DNA of 64,000 nucleotides, taken from Anopheles merus (lineage: Eukaryota > Arthropoda > Insecta > Diptera > Culicidae). The DNA is taken from contig NC_054081.1 in assembly GCF_017562075.2 (NCBI RefSeq), positions 21,124,941 to 21,188,940 of the forward strand, read 5' to 3'. The number at the start of each line of letters is the position of its first letter. The stretch's first letter is position 1. Made by a program: the position numbers and the translations under genes. Under the pieces are notes generated by a model. The model did no database searches. It saw nothing but the letters and a program-made list of their open reading frames with translations, and had not been told where the DNA came from. Below, in pieces: positions 47,001 to 57,545 of the stretch.

Positions 47001-49010
47001 TTGGGTTTAAGATGGATGCCATCATCGGACCAGCTAGGGTTTAGTGTGCCTGGTTGGAAGGAATCAGAAATCATCACCAAACGCATTGCGTTATCAGACT
47101 CAGCTAAGTTGTTCGATCCTCTTGGACTGTTAGGACCAGTCATTGTAGTAGCAAAGTGTTTCATGCAGGAGCTCTGGAAGAACGAAAATACCTGGGATGA
47201 ACCTTTGGAGTCTGAACGGCAACAATTCTGGTTGCGCTTCAGAGAACAACTCGCTGATCTGACTAGCTTGACAATTCCACGACGAGCAATTGGTGGAACA
47301 GTGCGAATTGAAGCTCACGGATTTAGTGATGCTTCCCTACGGGCTTATGGCGCCTGTATCTACATACGAGCAGAATCGTCCGATGGCCAAGTCTCAGTAC
47401 GGTTGTTATGTGCTAAGTCAAAGGTGGCACCGATACCTAATACCAAACGGAAGAAAAACGTGTCCCTTCCACGGCTCGAGTTGTCGGGAGCGTTGTTACT
47501 ATCACACTTATGGCAGAAGGTGAAGCAAGGGGTGAAATTGGAGCTTAAAATCAACTTCTGGGTTGATTCAACGATAGTTCTTCATTGGCTTTCAAGCAGT
47601 CCTTCCCGTTGGAAACAGTTCGTTGCGAACCGAGTTGCGGAAATCCAGCACCAAACCTACAAGATGCCTTGGAGTTATGTGGCCAGCGAGCACAATCCAG
47701 CTGACATTATTTCCAGGGGAATGATGCCTTTGCAGCTCATGGATTCCCAACTTTGGTGGCAAGGGCCCTCATGGTTGCATCTTCCAAGTCAAGCTTGGCC
47801 TACGAACAAACCCAATACTGAAATTTCCTCGGAAGATTTGGAAGAGCGATCGATTGTAGCCACATCTCAACAGGTACCGCCAAATTTTCTATTCGATCTT
47901 TCTTCATCTTACGAAAAATTGGTGCGACTTACGGCATATCTGCTGCGATTCATGTACAATTGTCAACCGACACACCGCGGAAAGCTACGAAAGGGGTTTC
48001 TAAAAATAGATGAATTAGTGTCAGCGTCTCTAACGCTCGTTCGTCTGGCCCAACAAGAAACCTTTGCTGAGGAGCTTCGGGATGTTCGTCAAACTGGAGC
48101 GGTCAAGCCGAACTCAAAACTGAAAACGCTAACACCTATTCTGAAAGAGGGTATCCTACGTGTGGGTGGTCGTTTGCGAAACGCGCCTGTTTCGTATGAA
48201 CGCAAACATCCGATAATTTTAGCGTTTTCTCACCCATTGACCCTACTGATTGCGCGTTCTTATCATCGACAATATCTGCATGCGGGACAACAAGAGCTCA
48301 TATCTAGCCTGCGTGAGAGATTCTGGCCCCTTCGCGTACGCAACCTGGCACGAAAGGTCGTATATGAGTGTGTAAGTTGTTTCCGATCCAAACCAACAAC
48401 GGCAGAGCAAATCATGGGAGATTTGCCCAGCGAACGCGTAAACCCAGTTCTCCCATTCTACAACACTGGTGTGGATCTGTGTGGTCCATTATTCTATAGA
48501 CAAACCAACAAGAAGGCTGCTCCAATCAAATGCTATGTTGCTGTTTTCGTCTGTCTTGTGATCAAGGCAGTACATGTGGAGCTTATTGCCGATTTGTCTA
48601 CTCCAGCCTTCATTTCTACATTGAAGCGTTTCATAGCTCGTCGCGGTAAACCATCCGTAATCCAGTGCGACAACGCCAAAAATTTCCGGGGAGCTGATCG
48701 AGCGCTCAAGGAGATGTATGAGCTGTTCCAGAAACAACAACATCAGGATGCTGTTACAAATTACTGCGGAACGGAAGGGATCACCTTCAACTTCATCCCT
48801 CCGCGGTCACCCCATTTCGGTGGGATCTGGGAGGCCGCAGTGAAGTCGCTTAAACGGCATCTCAAGGCGACGATAGGATCCAGTATCTTGCGGCGAGACG
48901 ACCTGGAAACTATCTTAGTTCAAGTGGAGGCTTGTTTGAACTCGCGACCGTTAACTGCACTTTCCAACGATCCAGAGGACCTGGAAATTCTGACACCGGG
49001 TCATTTTTGA
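44034..49010 (+). CDS. BEL/Pao Gag-Pol polyprotein
   Basis: The frame is open from 43977; the ATG at 44034 (AAAATG, Met 20 of that frame) has the better context. Counting from 43977: Gag with a DUF1759-like region (195-330, 'KLPEMRLPTFDGKMEDWLPF'), three zinc knuckles (about 404, 439, 457; 'CFNCLSAGHQRKDC'), aspartic protease with 'LLDGGSQ' near 534 where most relatives have Asp-Ser-Gly, RT (about 820-1010) with YMDD near 940, Pao-type RNase H near 1115, integrase with His-His-Cys-Cys (1430-1470) and catalytic Asp (about 1500), Asp (about 1563) and Glu (about 1618). It replicates via an RNA intermediate in virus-like particles. The frame ends at TGA 49008-49010 within a T run; the C-terminal part continues in the -1 frame. 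Confidence 0.95.
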   Translation: MPGSPVPTTSAAFEEQDASHRVSHVQAASDSDHVQANPILRAAVAREASESEFAGFESVNSSPTFPTAAMLAEKRKRMRQHFDQRLDRIDQALQHATRADAAFLKGCASRLPMLSTEYETWHTNNLVSSSNAQFEQEEEEYASFENRHFELSLAIERNLSSSVVSTPTRDTMPHTKLPEMRLPTFDGKMEDWLPFRDAFLSLIDRNKNLADVDKLRYLKGSLQKEALNVVGDIEITDANYSVAWEVLKSRFENKKLVVKRYLDGLFAIPHMKKESYESLISLIDSFERGVKMTTRMGVATEGCSVLLAHMVCSKLDLATLKQWEIHHSSTNVPTYDEIMKFLRSQATVLQAMAPDRNRTSEATTAGGRMKTRNEVYSVVKPATKVCSFCKRVSHAAYLCEVFRNASVEKRHELVRNGQLCFNCLSAGHQRKDCSSGSCRVCQRNHHTMLHKPNSPIDQSSLASASSLPSTSNAEAATPASIVQHCARNNFEKIILLPTAMVQVVNVDGTRIWARALLDGGSQINIVTERLVQLLRVQKRNEHHLLGGIGKAQHSSHHSVSLAIHSHCSTFKASWKFHVLREVTWDQPAHAVNPEGLNLPKGVTLADPHFYEPGPIDLLIGREGYNDLLLGNILRLNSPKLLLQNTELGWIVSGQVSQGLTHSSLVLNVMTLNDQPSRFWELEGCYSPAMLSVEEAECEAAFVQTTSRDHEGRFVVALPTRTERLNQLGDSYEAASRRLQSLCRRLNIDSKLKQEYSKFLQEYLDLGHMEEIPSDRHDIGKTYYMPHHCVVRPDSLTTKLRVVFDASSSTDTGVSLNDALMVGPSVQDDLLSLLLRFRVPRFAILADIEKMYRQIWVKESDRPLQRILWKESADDRIRIYQLKTVTYGTACAPYLATRCLQALAKEGETRYPRASKVLEQDFYMDDMITGVESVEDGRIICSEINQLLQSAGFHLRKWASNSSELLEQIPAELQIEGDVLNIDRSTSIKALGLRWMPSSDQLGFSVPGWKESEIITKRIALSDSAKLFDPLGLLGPVIVVAKCFMQELWKNENTWDEPLESERQQFWLRFREQLADLTSLTIPRRAIGGTVRIEAHGFSDASLRAYGACIYIRAESSDGQVSVRLLCAKSKVAPIPNTKRKKNVSLPRLELSGALLLSHLWQKVKQGVKLELKINFWVDSTIVLHWLSSSPSRWKQFVANRVAEIQHQTYKMPWSYVASEHNPADIISRGMMPLQLMDSQLWWQGPSWLHLPSQAWPTNKPNTEISSEDLEERSIVATSQQVPPNFLFDLSSSYEKLVRLTAYLLRFMYNCQPTHRGKLRKGFLKIDELVSASLTLVRLAQQETFAEELRDVRQTGAVKPNSKLKTLTPILKEGILRVGGRLRNAPVSYERKHPIILAFSHPLTLLIARSYHRQYLHAGQQELISSLRERFWPLRVRNLARKVVYECVSCFRSKPTTAEQIMGDLPSERVNPVLPFYNTGVDLCGPLFYRQTNKKAAPIKCYVAVFVCLVIKAVHVELIADLSTPAFISTLKRFIARRGKPSVIQCDNAKNFRGADRALKEMYELFQKQQHQDAVTNYCGTEGITFNFIPPRSPHFGGIWEAAVKSLKRHLKATIGSSILRRDDLETILVQVEACLNSRPLTALSNDPEDLEILTPGHF

Positions 49011-49387
49011 TTCAACGGGCGCTTACATCGGTCCCTGAGCCATCTTATGCTGAGATTCCAGGCAACCGCCTGGACCGCTATCAACAATTGCAGGAGTATG
49101 TTCGGCGGATTTGGAAGCGATGGAATCGAGACTACTTGTCTGGTTTGCATCCGCGTACCCGGTGGACTTCAAGGCGAGACAACGTTCGGGAGGGCACTAT
49201 GGTCCTGCTGAAGGAGGACAACCTTCCCCCTCTCAAATGGCGCTTCGGCCGAGTGCTGAAGATTTATCCTGGTGATGACGGCTTGGTTCGAGTGGTTGAT
49301 GTGAAAACGAAGGATGGAATTTACAGAAGAGCCATCACCAAGATCTGCATACTGCCCGGACAGAAGGAAGAAAGAGAGGTTTCGTAA
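49009..49387 (+). CDS. BEL/Pao Pol C-terminal part, displaced by -1 frame
   Basis: Open frame 48932-49387 overlaps the end of the main frame. Only the part after about 49009 looks like BEL integrase tail and DUF5641 ('LQEYVRRIWKRWNRDYLSGL', 'VVDVKTKDGIYRRAITKICI'). In related elements this lies in one frame with the integrase. Here a run of five T precedes a TGA, so either a base has been lost (mutation or sequencing error) or a -1 slip on the Phe codon is used. Confidence 0.85.
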
Positions 49388-49424
49388 TAAGGGTTGAAAG
49401 CTACCTTTCAACAGGGGGCGGCTA

Positions 49425-49606
49425 TGTTGAGTAATGAATTTGTACGGTATAAACATATGACCTTCTGTCACTTGAATTTGTTGCTTGGGAATTGTATTGA
49501 GGGGACGAATGAAGGAAACAAGGAATAAAGAATGAGTCTAGCGCAAGCGTTCAATCAGTACAGACGTTCCTCTCTCTACCAGTTGAGAAATTCACTAACT
49601 AAATCA
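49425..49606 (+). repeat. 3' LTR of the BEL/Pao element
   Basis: 182 bp, one base different from the 5' LTR. Preceded by a purine-rich tract at 49410-49420. Confidence 0.95.
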
Positions 49607-51403
49607 GTTTTGTTCCCAGTATTTATCGATAGAGGGCGACACGGCCCGCGTTTAGTGTGGTCAACGTTCAACGCTGATCGGGCCGAGTATTCCCGAACGC
49701 TTACGATCGGAGCTGCAGGAGAGAACAAAGTTCTTTCTTTCTACTAACCCCGAGACAAGCGATGGATTTTTAGCTTCGCAAATAAAAATATCGATGCTTA
49801 AAAAACGCTTGATTTGATAAAAACAATTTACTTGGGCTGAAAGAAAGAATCCTGTTGCAGTTCGCAACACTTACATAACAAATAACCAAGAAAAATGCAA
49901 AATAAGGCTTTTTTTTGCCACCTAGAAAATAAGCTTAAACCAGTGTCATATAGGTACTTGAGAGTTTTACATGGTATATTTTTAAAGACATGATATTTCT
50001 ATAAAAAATTTCTGAAGAAAGCAAGGCGATTGAATGCGTATTTTTACTAAAATAACAAAAAATACACAAATGCTTCACGTGGGGCAAAATGGGCAGATGC
50101 TTTTGACATACGGCGCTTGGTGAGGCTATGGTGTTGTATTTGTTGCCTCAATAATGATAACAGACACAGCTTCAAAAGTTTTGATTTTGTTGATTTAAAC
50201 GTGTAAAAACTGTTTTAATTTTTATAACATATTTTTGGAACAATTTTAAGGGCTATCAGCAAAACAAAAAATAAAACGAAAATACAATTCACGAAACGTG
50301 CGCAAAAGCATAGACCATTACCTAAGCGCAGTTGTTGTGGCCCATTTTGCCCCAGTGTTTTGACGTTTCATAGTTTGTTTACATATGCCCATTTTGCCCC
50401 AGGGCTATGCCCATTTTACCCCGCGTGTCAAAAAAACTTCTCGTAAAACATCAACTTTTATTTTACATTATTTTCATGTTTTTAAGTTGTTTTCATTCTA
50501 TGTGGCAATTTTAATCCATAGATAAAGGGTGGAGGCATACAATAATGAAAGAAAAATGGTGTTTTGTGGCATATTTAAAGGAATATTCAGTAAACTGCTT
50601 AACATGCCCATGGGCCTTAATTGCCCCGCTTTCCCTTACTCGTCTTTTGTTATTCATCTCTCGTGAAGTTGTATTCGTGTCGACTTTAACGGTGGAATTA
50701 GTGGGCGATCCCAATTTTTGAACATAACTGATAATTTTTGTCCCTTTTAGCAATTTTAAGGTTACCCAATCACACATCGCCTGTACATTGGCATTTTGCA
50801 TTTTGGTTTCGGGCCTCTGCCTTCATTCCGCCCGGGTGCCTGGGTTCCCACACTGGCACTAATGGTTGAGGTGGCGTCGTTTCTGCAGTCCGATCGTTGC
50901 TCCTTAGTTTTATTTTTTTCACATAAAGTACTCTTCCCGTAAAACATATTCAAGAGAGTGTGCCAAAATTAAGAAAACCCCTGAAATTTCCTGTATCTAG
51001 TCGTGAGGTACATCATCAGCGTCGTGCGAGTAACAGCATAATGCATGGCTGCTGTTTAACAGGAAGTTCGCATCCGTTCTTCGCAGCTTTGTATGCTTTC
51101 TCCAGTGGCTGGTTGGTCCATGACTTCCGGTTACCCTTTTTTAAGGTTGTGTGATGACATCTGTTATTCGACAAATGATAGCACATGAAAAATATCTTTG
51201 CCACGGGGTAAAGTCTTTACACGTTAGTCATATAAAACTTCCGAAAATATAAAGAATCCATATTTAAATAGCTTAAGATCCATTGTAGCCAAATAAGATC
51301 AACAAACGAGCGCACGATTGGAAATTTGTTTGTACAAATTTGATAGAAATCATGCCAAAAATGGTTCTCAAATGTGTTGTCACACTTCCAGATTGGATAC
51401 TTC

Positions 51404-51600
51404 TTCTTCTTTGGCACAACAACCGATGTCGGTCCAAGCCTGCCTGTACCCACTAGTGAAGTGAGCTTGGCTTTCAGTGACTTATTGTTAACATAGCAGG
51501 ATAGTCAGTCCTACGTATGGGGGCACGGTCTATTCGGGACTTGAACCCATGACGGGCATGTTGTTACGTCGTACGAGTTGACCAGACCGACAGATTGGAT
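51404..51600 (-). mobile_element. tRNA-derived SINE inside E1
   Basis: On the minus strand it carries the B box GGTTCAAGTCCC and core, and ends 'gttgtgccaaagaagaagaa'. Close match to the copy at 16447-16637. Confidence 0.85.
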
Positions 51601-52146
51601 ACTATATTGTCGAATAATTCACTAATAAATGTTATCTAGTTTTTATGACAAGTGTCCATTTTTCCCGCAATACCCGTGTTTACTTACCATCCTCTAGATA
51701 ATGATTTTTGAAAACGTATGATATAATAATTTGGAATTGAAGTATCGATAAAACCGGCAAACAAAGCATAGTGAACCGGGAAAACTCCAATAAAATCCGG
51801 GAAAATCCGGGAAAAAACCGGGAATTTAAAATCCTTATTCGAGTGGTCACCCTGCAAAAGCATCTGCCCATTTTTCCCCAAGCGTAACTGTCCATTTTGC
51901 CCCACGTGAAATATGTTTGCATGTTTTGTTATATTATTAAAAATGCGCATTCAATTGCCTGGCTTTCTTGAGACAATTATATAGAAATGTCATATCTTTA
52001 AAAATATATCATGTAACACCTCCAAGCATCTTTGTGACACTGGTTTAAGCTAATTTTCGAAGTGGTACATTACATCAGAAGGATACTTGATCTAATTTTG
52101 CATTTTTTTTTTGGTTATTTCTTATTAAAGGGTTTTTTATTTATTT

Positions 52147-52172
52147 ATTTATTTATTTCATATATATATATG

Positions 52173-52225
<53 letters not shown>

Positions 52226-52240
52226 GAAATATATATGAAT
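52147..52240. repeat. AT-rich simple repeat with ATATATGAA units
   Basis: (AT)n interspersed with 'atgaaatatat'. It abuts the end of an RT fragment on the minus strand, which is cut just after its catalytic box. Confidence 0.9.
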
Positions 52241-52568
52241 ATTTTTACGTCGTCGGCGTACATTAGGTGTTGGCCTGGCGGTAAAACAAAAGATAGATCA
52301 TTTACATAGATGAGGAAGAGTAGCGGTCCCAAGTTACTCCCTTGAGGCACACCGGAGGAGCTGGTGAAGGAGTGAGAGCGATGAGATCCTATGCTTTTGT
52401 AGTACGAACGACTAGTTAAGTATGAACGCAGCCAGGTGATTTGCCAGTCCAGGAAACCGAGTTTTTTTAGCTTCGAGAGTAGAATATCATGAGAGATACT
52501 ATCGAACGCAGCCATGAAGTCGATATATACTGCATCAACTTGAGTACCACGATCCATGTTGTCGAAAA
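52235..52568 (-). pseudogene. CR1-like RT fragment (palm, ending just after YADD)
   Basis: The minus-strand reading 'QVDAVYIDFMAAFDSISHDI', 'SSSGVPQGSNLGPLLFLIYV' and 'HLMYADDVKIF' is open for about 110 codons. It resembles the young CR1 copy at 17-20 kb but is a different subfamily. It begins and ends abruptly. Confidence 0.82.
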
Positions 52569-52689
52569 AAAAAATTTGGACATTGGAATATATCATTGTA
52601 GTGAAATAATGCTTAAATACAAAAGTTATACTAAATCATAAACATGAACTTAAACGAAGTAATAATAAATCAATATAGAGGTCGCACGG

Positions 52690-55600
52690 CACGAATATAG
52701 TTCATGAACGTAGCGAGTGACATGTTAGGTCACATCGTCACATTGGTGACATCCCCAGAAGCGTCAAGTGAACCTCTGCGCTGGACCGATTCCAAACGAG
52801 CCAGGGGACAAACAGCAGATTGCCACCATATTACCGAAGAGTATTCCAGCACTGACCGCACCAGAACACAGTACAGCGTTTTGATGCAAACCGGGACAGT
52901 GATGTCACGAGAAATTTGTTTTAGTAAGCCGATAAATTGGTTTCTCTTAGCGAAACGTGCTCTAGCTGATCGTGAAAGCTCAACTTTTCGTCAAGGAGCA
53001 CTCCTAGGTCTCTGACACAGCTTTTGCGCTCAATGGTAGATCCATTTGATGCATAGTCGTACACTAAGGGGTACCGCTTTCTCGCAAACGTCATGACAAC
53101 ACACTTCTCGACGTACAATGCAAGCCCACTCCGAGAGCACCAGGACTGGAAAGCACTTGAAGGGAAAGTTGGTCTGATCGGTCGCGGATCGGTAGGAATA
53201 GCTTCGCGTCGTCCGCGTATAGCAAGCTATTAGGAGGGAGCGCTAGAGTTACGCCATTAATGTAAATTCAGAACAACAGCGGCCCAAGGTTGCTCCTTTG
53301 AGGCACTCCCGAGGAAGCAGAAATACGTTGCGAAGTATGGGGTCCCATTTTAACGCAGTATGTGCGATCGCCAAGATAGGAGCGCATCCAGGCCAGCAGC
53401 TGCACGGGAAGTCCAAGCATCTGGAGCTTTGCGAGCAGCAGGGCGTGTGGCAGCCTTGATGTCGATGTAGACCGCGTCGATCTGGGAGTAGAGGCTGACA
53501 AACTCGACCAGGTTGGTGGTGGTAGAGCGCTTGGGGAGAAACCCATGTTGCAGAGGGCTGATTTAGTTTGACGCAGCAGTAAGAAGTGGCTCGTACACAA
53601 GCAACTACAAAACCTTAGCGCAGACGCAAAGCGAGGTGATCCCGCTTTAGTTACAGGCGCTAGATATGTCCTCCTTTTTTGAACAAGCCAAGAGGCCTTC
53701 CAGCGGGCTGGATAGATCCCCAACCTTACCGAGTCGCGGAAGATCAAAGCCAGGATAGGCGCCATCGCAGCACCGCAGAGCTTCAGTGAAGAAGGCGGAA
53801 TCCCGTCCGGTCCCGGGGCAAACGATGGCTGCAGACGGTTAATCGCTTTAGAAACTAGAGACTCGTTGATTAAACGCAAATTGGGGGTCTTGGCATCCAT
53901 CGGTACGTTTGCCAGTGCATCGGCTATCTGCCTCTCATCAGTTACCGCCGGAGAGAATGTGCGGTTAAACGTTAGGCAAAAAAAAGAAAACTGTGGACGG
54001 AGTATGACCGTTATGCCCGTCGGTCATGGTAGCAGACGAAGGTCGGGATACCAGACGATTTTCGCCTAGCGTCTACAAACTTCCAAAGCACACGAGAATT
54101 TCCGCGCGAGCGCCAAGCTATGCGGCGCACATACGCCCGGTAGCAGTTCCGATTGTATCGCCGATAAAGCGAGTGCGCAGTGACGTAGACGCTTTTAGTG
54201 GAGGGATATCTTCGAACTCGATAGTCGCAATATATGAAGGTCTTAGCTTTTTTATCCTTTGTAAGTGTATGCCACCACAGGGAGGGCTTCGTTTCGGGCG
54301 CTTGAATGGTGTTCACGCATTCAACGCTTGCGACATGAACCGCGCAAAATCGTCAACGGCGCGATCAAGGCAGTTGTAGCTGAGACACTTAAAGTCAGCA
54401 GCAAAAGATGAAAGCAGCGGTATAAGGCTGTTGAAATTTGTCCGGGCGGTATTGCCTTGGTGTTGGTGCAGGAACAGCTGAATTCGCTCGTGGTATCGGG
54501 AGGGCTGTTTTGCGGCTCATAAAACAGGAAAGGTATTTCTGGATCATGTCGAGCATCTGGCCTGAAGGGCTGTTTGAAGTCCCTTAGCAAGAAGAAACCG
54601 TCACCACGGCGCATAATCAAGCACAGTGAGCAAATGCACTCCTCAATTCCTCTAAGCGTAGCATCGTTTGCGACAAGTCTAGGCGGAAGATATGCAGCTA
54701 CATTAAACAGCTGAGTATTGCTCAGGGATCGGCAAAGTGCGGCTCTAAACAGTTCATATATTTCATAGAAATTTCACACATTATTGCTCTTGGTTTAACA
54801 ATTTGGCTCTCCATATGAAACTCTACGAACATCATTGTTAAATTTGGTTCTTTCGATCGTAAAGTTTGCCTCAGCGGTAGACTAGTCGAATGACCACGCA
54901 CCCAAGCTACAACGATGAATGTACCGTTGTGTGTTCCTGTGACGTCAGAGTGCTAGAGAATGTGATCAACACATAAACATGAGAGAATGTACTATTGTCA
55001 GACCTACAATCGCAGCGGTAGACTGGGAATCTATCGTCAAACAGCAAAACCGAAGGTAGCCTAGGATCTAGCCAGGTTTTCGTAAGCACAATCGATGTAT
55101 GTTTGATTCCAGCAACGATAACCAAAACTCATCGACCTTCGTGTGCATTCCCCGCACGTTTTGATCGTAAACAAAAGCTGCGGCACGAGCAGCGCGATGC
55201 GTATTGGCAGTAGAATCAAAGCAGGTAAGTGCTTGTGCAGATTGAACAGAGCTATTCGTGAAAAAATCGGTCGAGTGTAGTCTGTTGTAAGTTCGTATTG
55301 GAAGTGAGGCGAATTTGAAGCGAGCCGTCAATGAGTGTCGAATTAGGACCATCAGTGGTGTCGTTCAGCATGTGTTCTCCCAGTTGCGGTGAAGTTAGTG
55401 TTTGAAGTTGTGATGTTGATGCGTGAACCGGTGCGTGATAGACAGTGGATGTGGGTGTACGTGCCGTCGATTGGCGATCGATAACTACGGTGTTTGGTGG
55501 TGATTGGTGATGACGAATGGTGACGCTCTCGCTGACGGGATTGCAATAATTAGCCTACTTCAATACCGACAGGCCAGGTCGACGAGGCGAGTGCCGCGTC

Positions 55601-56190
55601 ACGAAGCGACCAATTGGTCCACGGTGACGCCAGGGTATAAGCGAGATAGTCGGATCCATATTCTGTCTGTGGACGGCTGAGGATGCGCTGCTCGAAGCGG
55701 TGACGATAACGGATCGGTTCCCACGATTTCTTCCGGTAGTGTAGGCAGGGGTGGGATGCCGATTGTAGTATTTGTGTAAGCACTTGGCGACGATGGCGCA
55801 GCATAAATATTATTTTCATGATTGTTTACGTTTTTGTTGACATTGGGAGACATAGAATCCTCGATGATACGCCTCCGTTTTGTACCCGGGGCGGGACGAG
55901 GGCCGGTATTGCCTAGCTTAGGTATGGGTGCATTTTGCAGTAGAGTAAATCCGCTACGCACCTCGGTGATTAGCGATTTTTTATGCCTTCGTGGTAGATG
56001 TCATCTTTACAGCATGGATCATCATGGGCACTTCTTCTCCTGTGGACAGCTTGTACGCTGAGGTACACTGTTACTGCTTCTTTGGCCTTATTATCGCATT
56101 CGCAGTTATCTGCAGGCTTCCTCGACTTCGCGTTGGCTTCCTGGGTGACCCGTCTCCTTAGCTTCGCACTCTGACACATTTATCACACAC
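52690..56190 (-). pseudogene. CR1-like non-LTR retrotransposon, decayed but almost full length
   Basis: Read on the minus strand from 56190: an ORF1-like region (56179-55350, with a Cys/His/Lys-rich start and a Ser/Pro-rich middle), endonuclease pieces (55125-54907, 'IVLTKTWLDPRLPSVLLFDD'), linker (54316-54011, 'SVYVTAHSLYRRYNRNCYRA'), RT (53900-53200, 'LQPSFAPGPDGIPPSSLKL', 'SSGVPQRSNLGPLLF'), and the C-terminal region (53118-52690, 'VRDLGVLLDEKLSF'). Homologous landmarks occur in the same order in the young copy at 16901. Many stops and frameshifts make it inactive. Unlike the young copy it keeps the 5' part. Confidence 0.8.
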
Positions 56191-56199
56191 GAACTGCAC

Positions 56200-56884
56200 C
56201 ATGACCGGGATTTAGTCACTGTGGTAACGCCGACACAACCCGACACAGTGGTACCTCATTTTGCTCTTATTACAGAGCACCATATCATTCACAGTAATAA
56301 GCCACTCACAGCCACCACAATTCAATCCGCGTTGATTCATCGCGATACTATTTTAAGCTGTTCTCCTTGCCCCTGTACGTCCTTTTTTATGACCGTAAAT
56401 GAAATATCTCCTAAGCCGTCATCCATAAATTATGTAACGTAAAAATTGCAAATTTTTGACCCCCTCCCACCTAGTGTAACAAGCTGTAACGTTGGAATAA
56501 ACCCCTCCTCCCCCAAATAGCGTAACAGATATACCCAACCTGCCTCAAGTGGCTTAGTTTATTGAATAAAATATTTTTTTGTGAGTTTTTCTCTTTTTAA
56601 CTTTATTCTGGTACATTCACAATTTAAAAAAATATATATATTTTTTCTACCTGATTTACCCGGTTTCACACGGGATAAAATTTATGTCTCATTTTAATTG
56701 AAAATAGAAGAACATGCAATCCGAGGAGAACAAAAACAAAGGTTTCAATGATTACAATTATTTTATCCCAAAGCTTCGATTCTTCTTATCTGTCGTAATA
56801 ACCGTAGGTAATTAAGATCTGCTATGGAAATCATCCGTTTGGATACCTCTGAGTTTTTATTTTACCACGGAGTTTATTAGACCC
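56200..56884. other. Interval with a probable MITE remnant
   Basis: Around 56425-56530 the sequence 'attatgtaacgtaaaaattg' plus 'tttgaccccctccc' resembles a common mosquito repeat terminus, but only one end is seen. The rest is AT-rich without a gene. Confidence 0.4.
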
Positions 56885-57420
56885 ATATAGCATATACCGT
56901 ATAGAGGTACTCCCCGATATATGCTATTAATACGGACTGGAGGCAATCGCGTATCTCGAATATGAGCGTAAGACGAATTTCGAGGTTTTCAGTTAAATTA
57001 TAGCTAATTTTTTTATAATTTTGCTTATAGTAGTAGGTTTCAGCCTCTAAATTAGTTGTTTCATCTGATTCAACTGAAGATTCTAATTTTACCCAGATAT
57101 TCCCCGATATAAGGCAATAGCGTGTCTCAAAAATTAGCGTAAGTCGATTTTCCATGTTTTCGATCAAATTATAGTTAATTTTCGTCATTCTGCTTGAAGG
57201 GGTAGGTTTTGTCCATTTAATTAGTTATTTGATCTGATTTCAAGTAAAAATTTCAATTTTGTTCTATTTAAAATGGTTTTTTAAATTCGACCACAAGGGA
57301 ATTTATTTTGAGTTTGACATTTGATGTGTCAAATTAGTATAAGAACTGTCAAATTAAGAAAATCGTGTGTATCGGGTATGGCGTATATCGAGAAATACTT
57401 GTACCTTTGAAATGGTTTTT
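56885..57420. mobile_element. Diverged D1-related MITE with duplicated left half
   Basis: Two partial copies of the D1-type left half ('ggtactccccgatatatgct' near 56908 and 'atattccccgatataaggca' near 57098) precede one right half with 'tttgatgtgtcaaatta'. Related to D1 but clearly rearranged. Confidence 0.6.
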
Positions 57421-57447
57421 AAAACTCAACCAAAGGAATGTTATTGT

Positions 57448-57545
57448 GCATTTTAGTCTTAAAACCTATTCTCATGCCACCATGAGCAGTGTGCAAAGTT
57501 TCGTTGAAAATGATCCAGCCGTTTCGGAGGTTGCTCGCCACATAT
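57448..57545 (+). repeat. Second copy of the 21-kb repeat (3' part)
   Basis: 'cttaaaacctattctcatgc' through 'ggttgctcgccaca' matches 21208-21305. A short AT stretch follows instead of a long TA tract. Confidence 0.75.

Larger units (their letters stand above)
42596..49606 (+). mobile_element. BEL/Pao LTR retrotransposon, nearly intact and young
   Basis: The 7,011-bp element has 182-bp LTRs (42596-42777 and 49425-49606) that start TG, end CA and differ at one position (G or T in 'aagaaKgagtc'). The target duplication GTTTT is exact (42591-42595 and 49607-49611). A purine-rich tract (AACAGGGGGCGG) precedes the 3' LTR. The region after the 5' LTR (TGGTCCTTCGTAGAACCGG at 42781) may be the primer-binding site, but I could not assign a tRNA. 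A gag-pol frame follows a 1.25-kb leader. The frame is broken once, at a T run near 49004-49008. LTR identity indicates recent insertion. Confidence 0.95.
42408..50640 (-). mobile_element. Inner element Q, carrying a BEL/Pao element
   Basis: Ends near 'agggggaagcggtgcaaaat' at the left and 'ttgccccgctttccct' at the right, which pair as imperfect inverted repeats (GGGGAAGCGGTGCAA against GGGAAAGCGGGGCAA). It interrupts E1 exactly where the copy at 35.4 kb is continuous. Q itself is 42408-42595 plus 49607-50640. The GTTTT at both BEL flanks belongs to it. Confidence 0.78.
42063..51854 (+). mobile_element. TIR element E1, copy 2, carrying a nested Q element and BEL element
   Basis: The ends are CAGGGTGGCCACTC and, inverted at the right, CAGGGTGACCACTC. 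The flanks CATAAG and CAAAAG look like a 6-bp target duplication with one mismatch; the uninterrupted Q sequence carries the target once. E1 proper is 42063-42407 plus 50641-51854 (about 1.56 kb), within which a SINE lies at 51404-51600. No transposase recognised. Confidence 0.8.
41800..52130. mobile_element. Outer element Q (outermost layer of a four-level nest)
   Basis: The blocks 41800-42062 and 51855-52130 together are the reverse complement of about 49880-50370, which belongs to a second Q copy inside. Hallmarks are repeated GCCCATTTTGCCCCA-type motifs and their complements. The split falls exactly at the E1 termini. The true ends of this copy are not clear. Confidence 0.75.

Noticed and set aside
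44221..47554. Several minus-strand frames of 60-120 codons under the BEL element
   Set aside because: They are antisense by-products of the gag-pol frame and show no domain.
41800..52130. Repeated GCCCATTTTGCCCCA motifs as a possible regulatory array
   Set aside because: They belong to the dispersed element Q, present twice in the nest.
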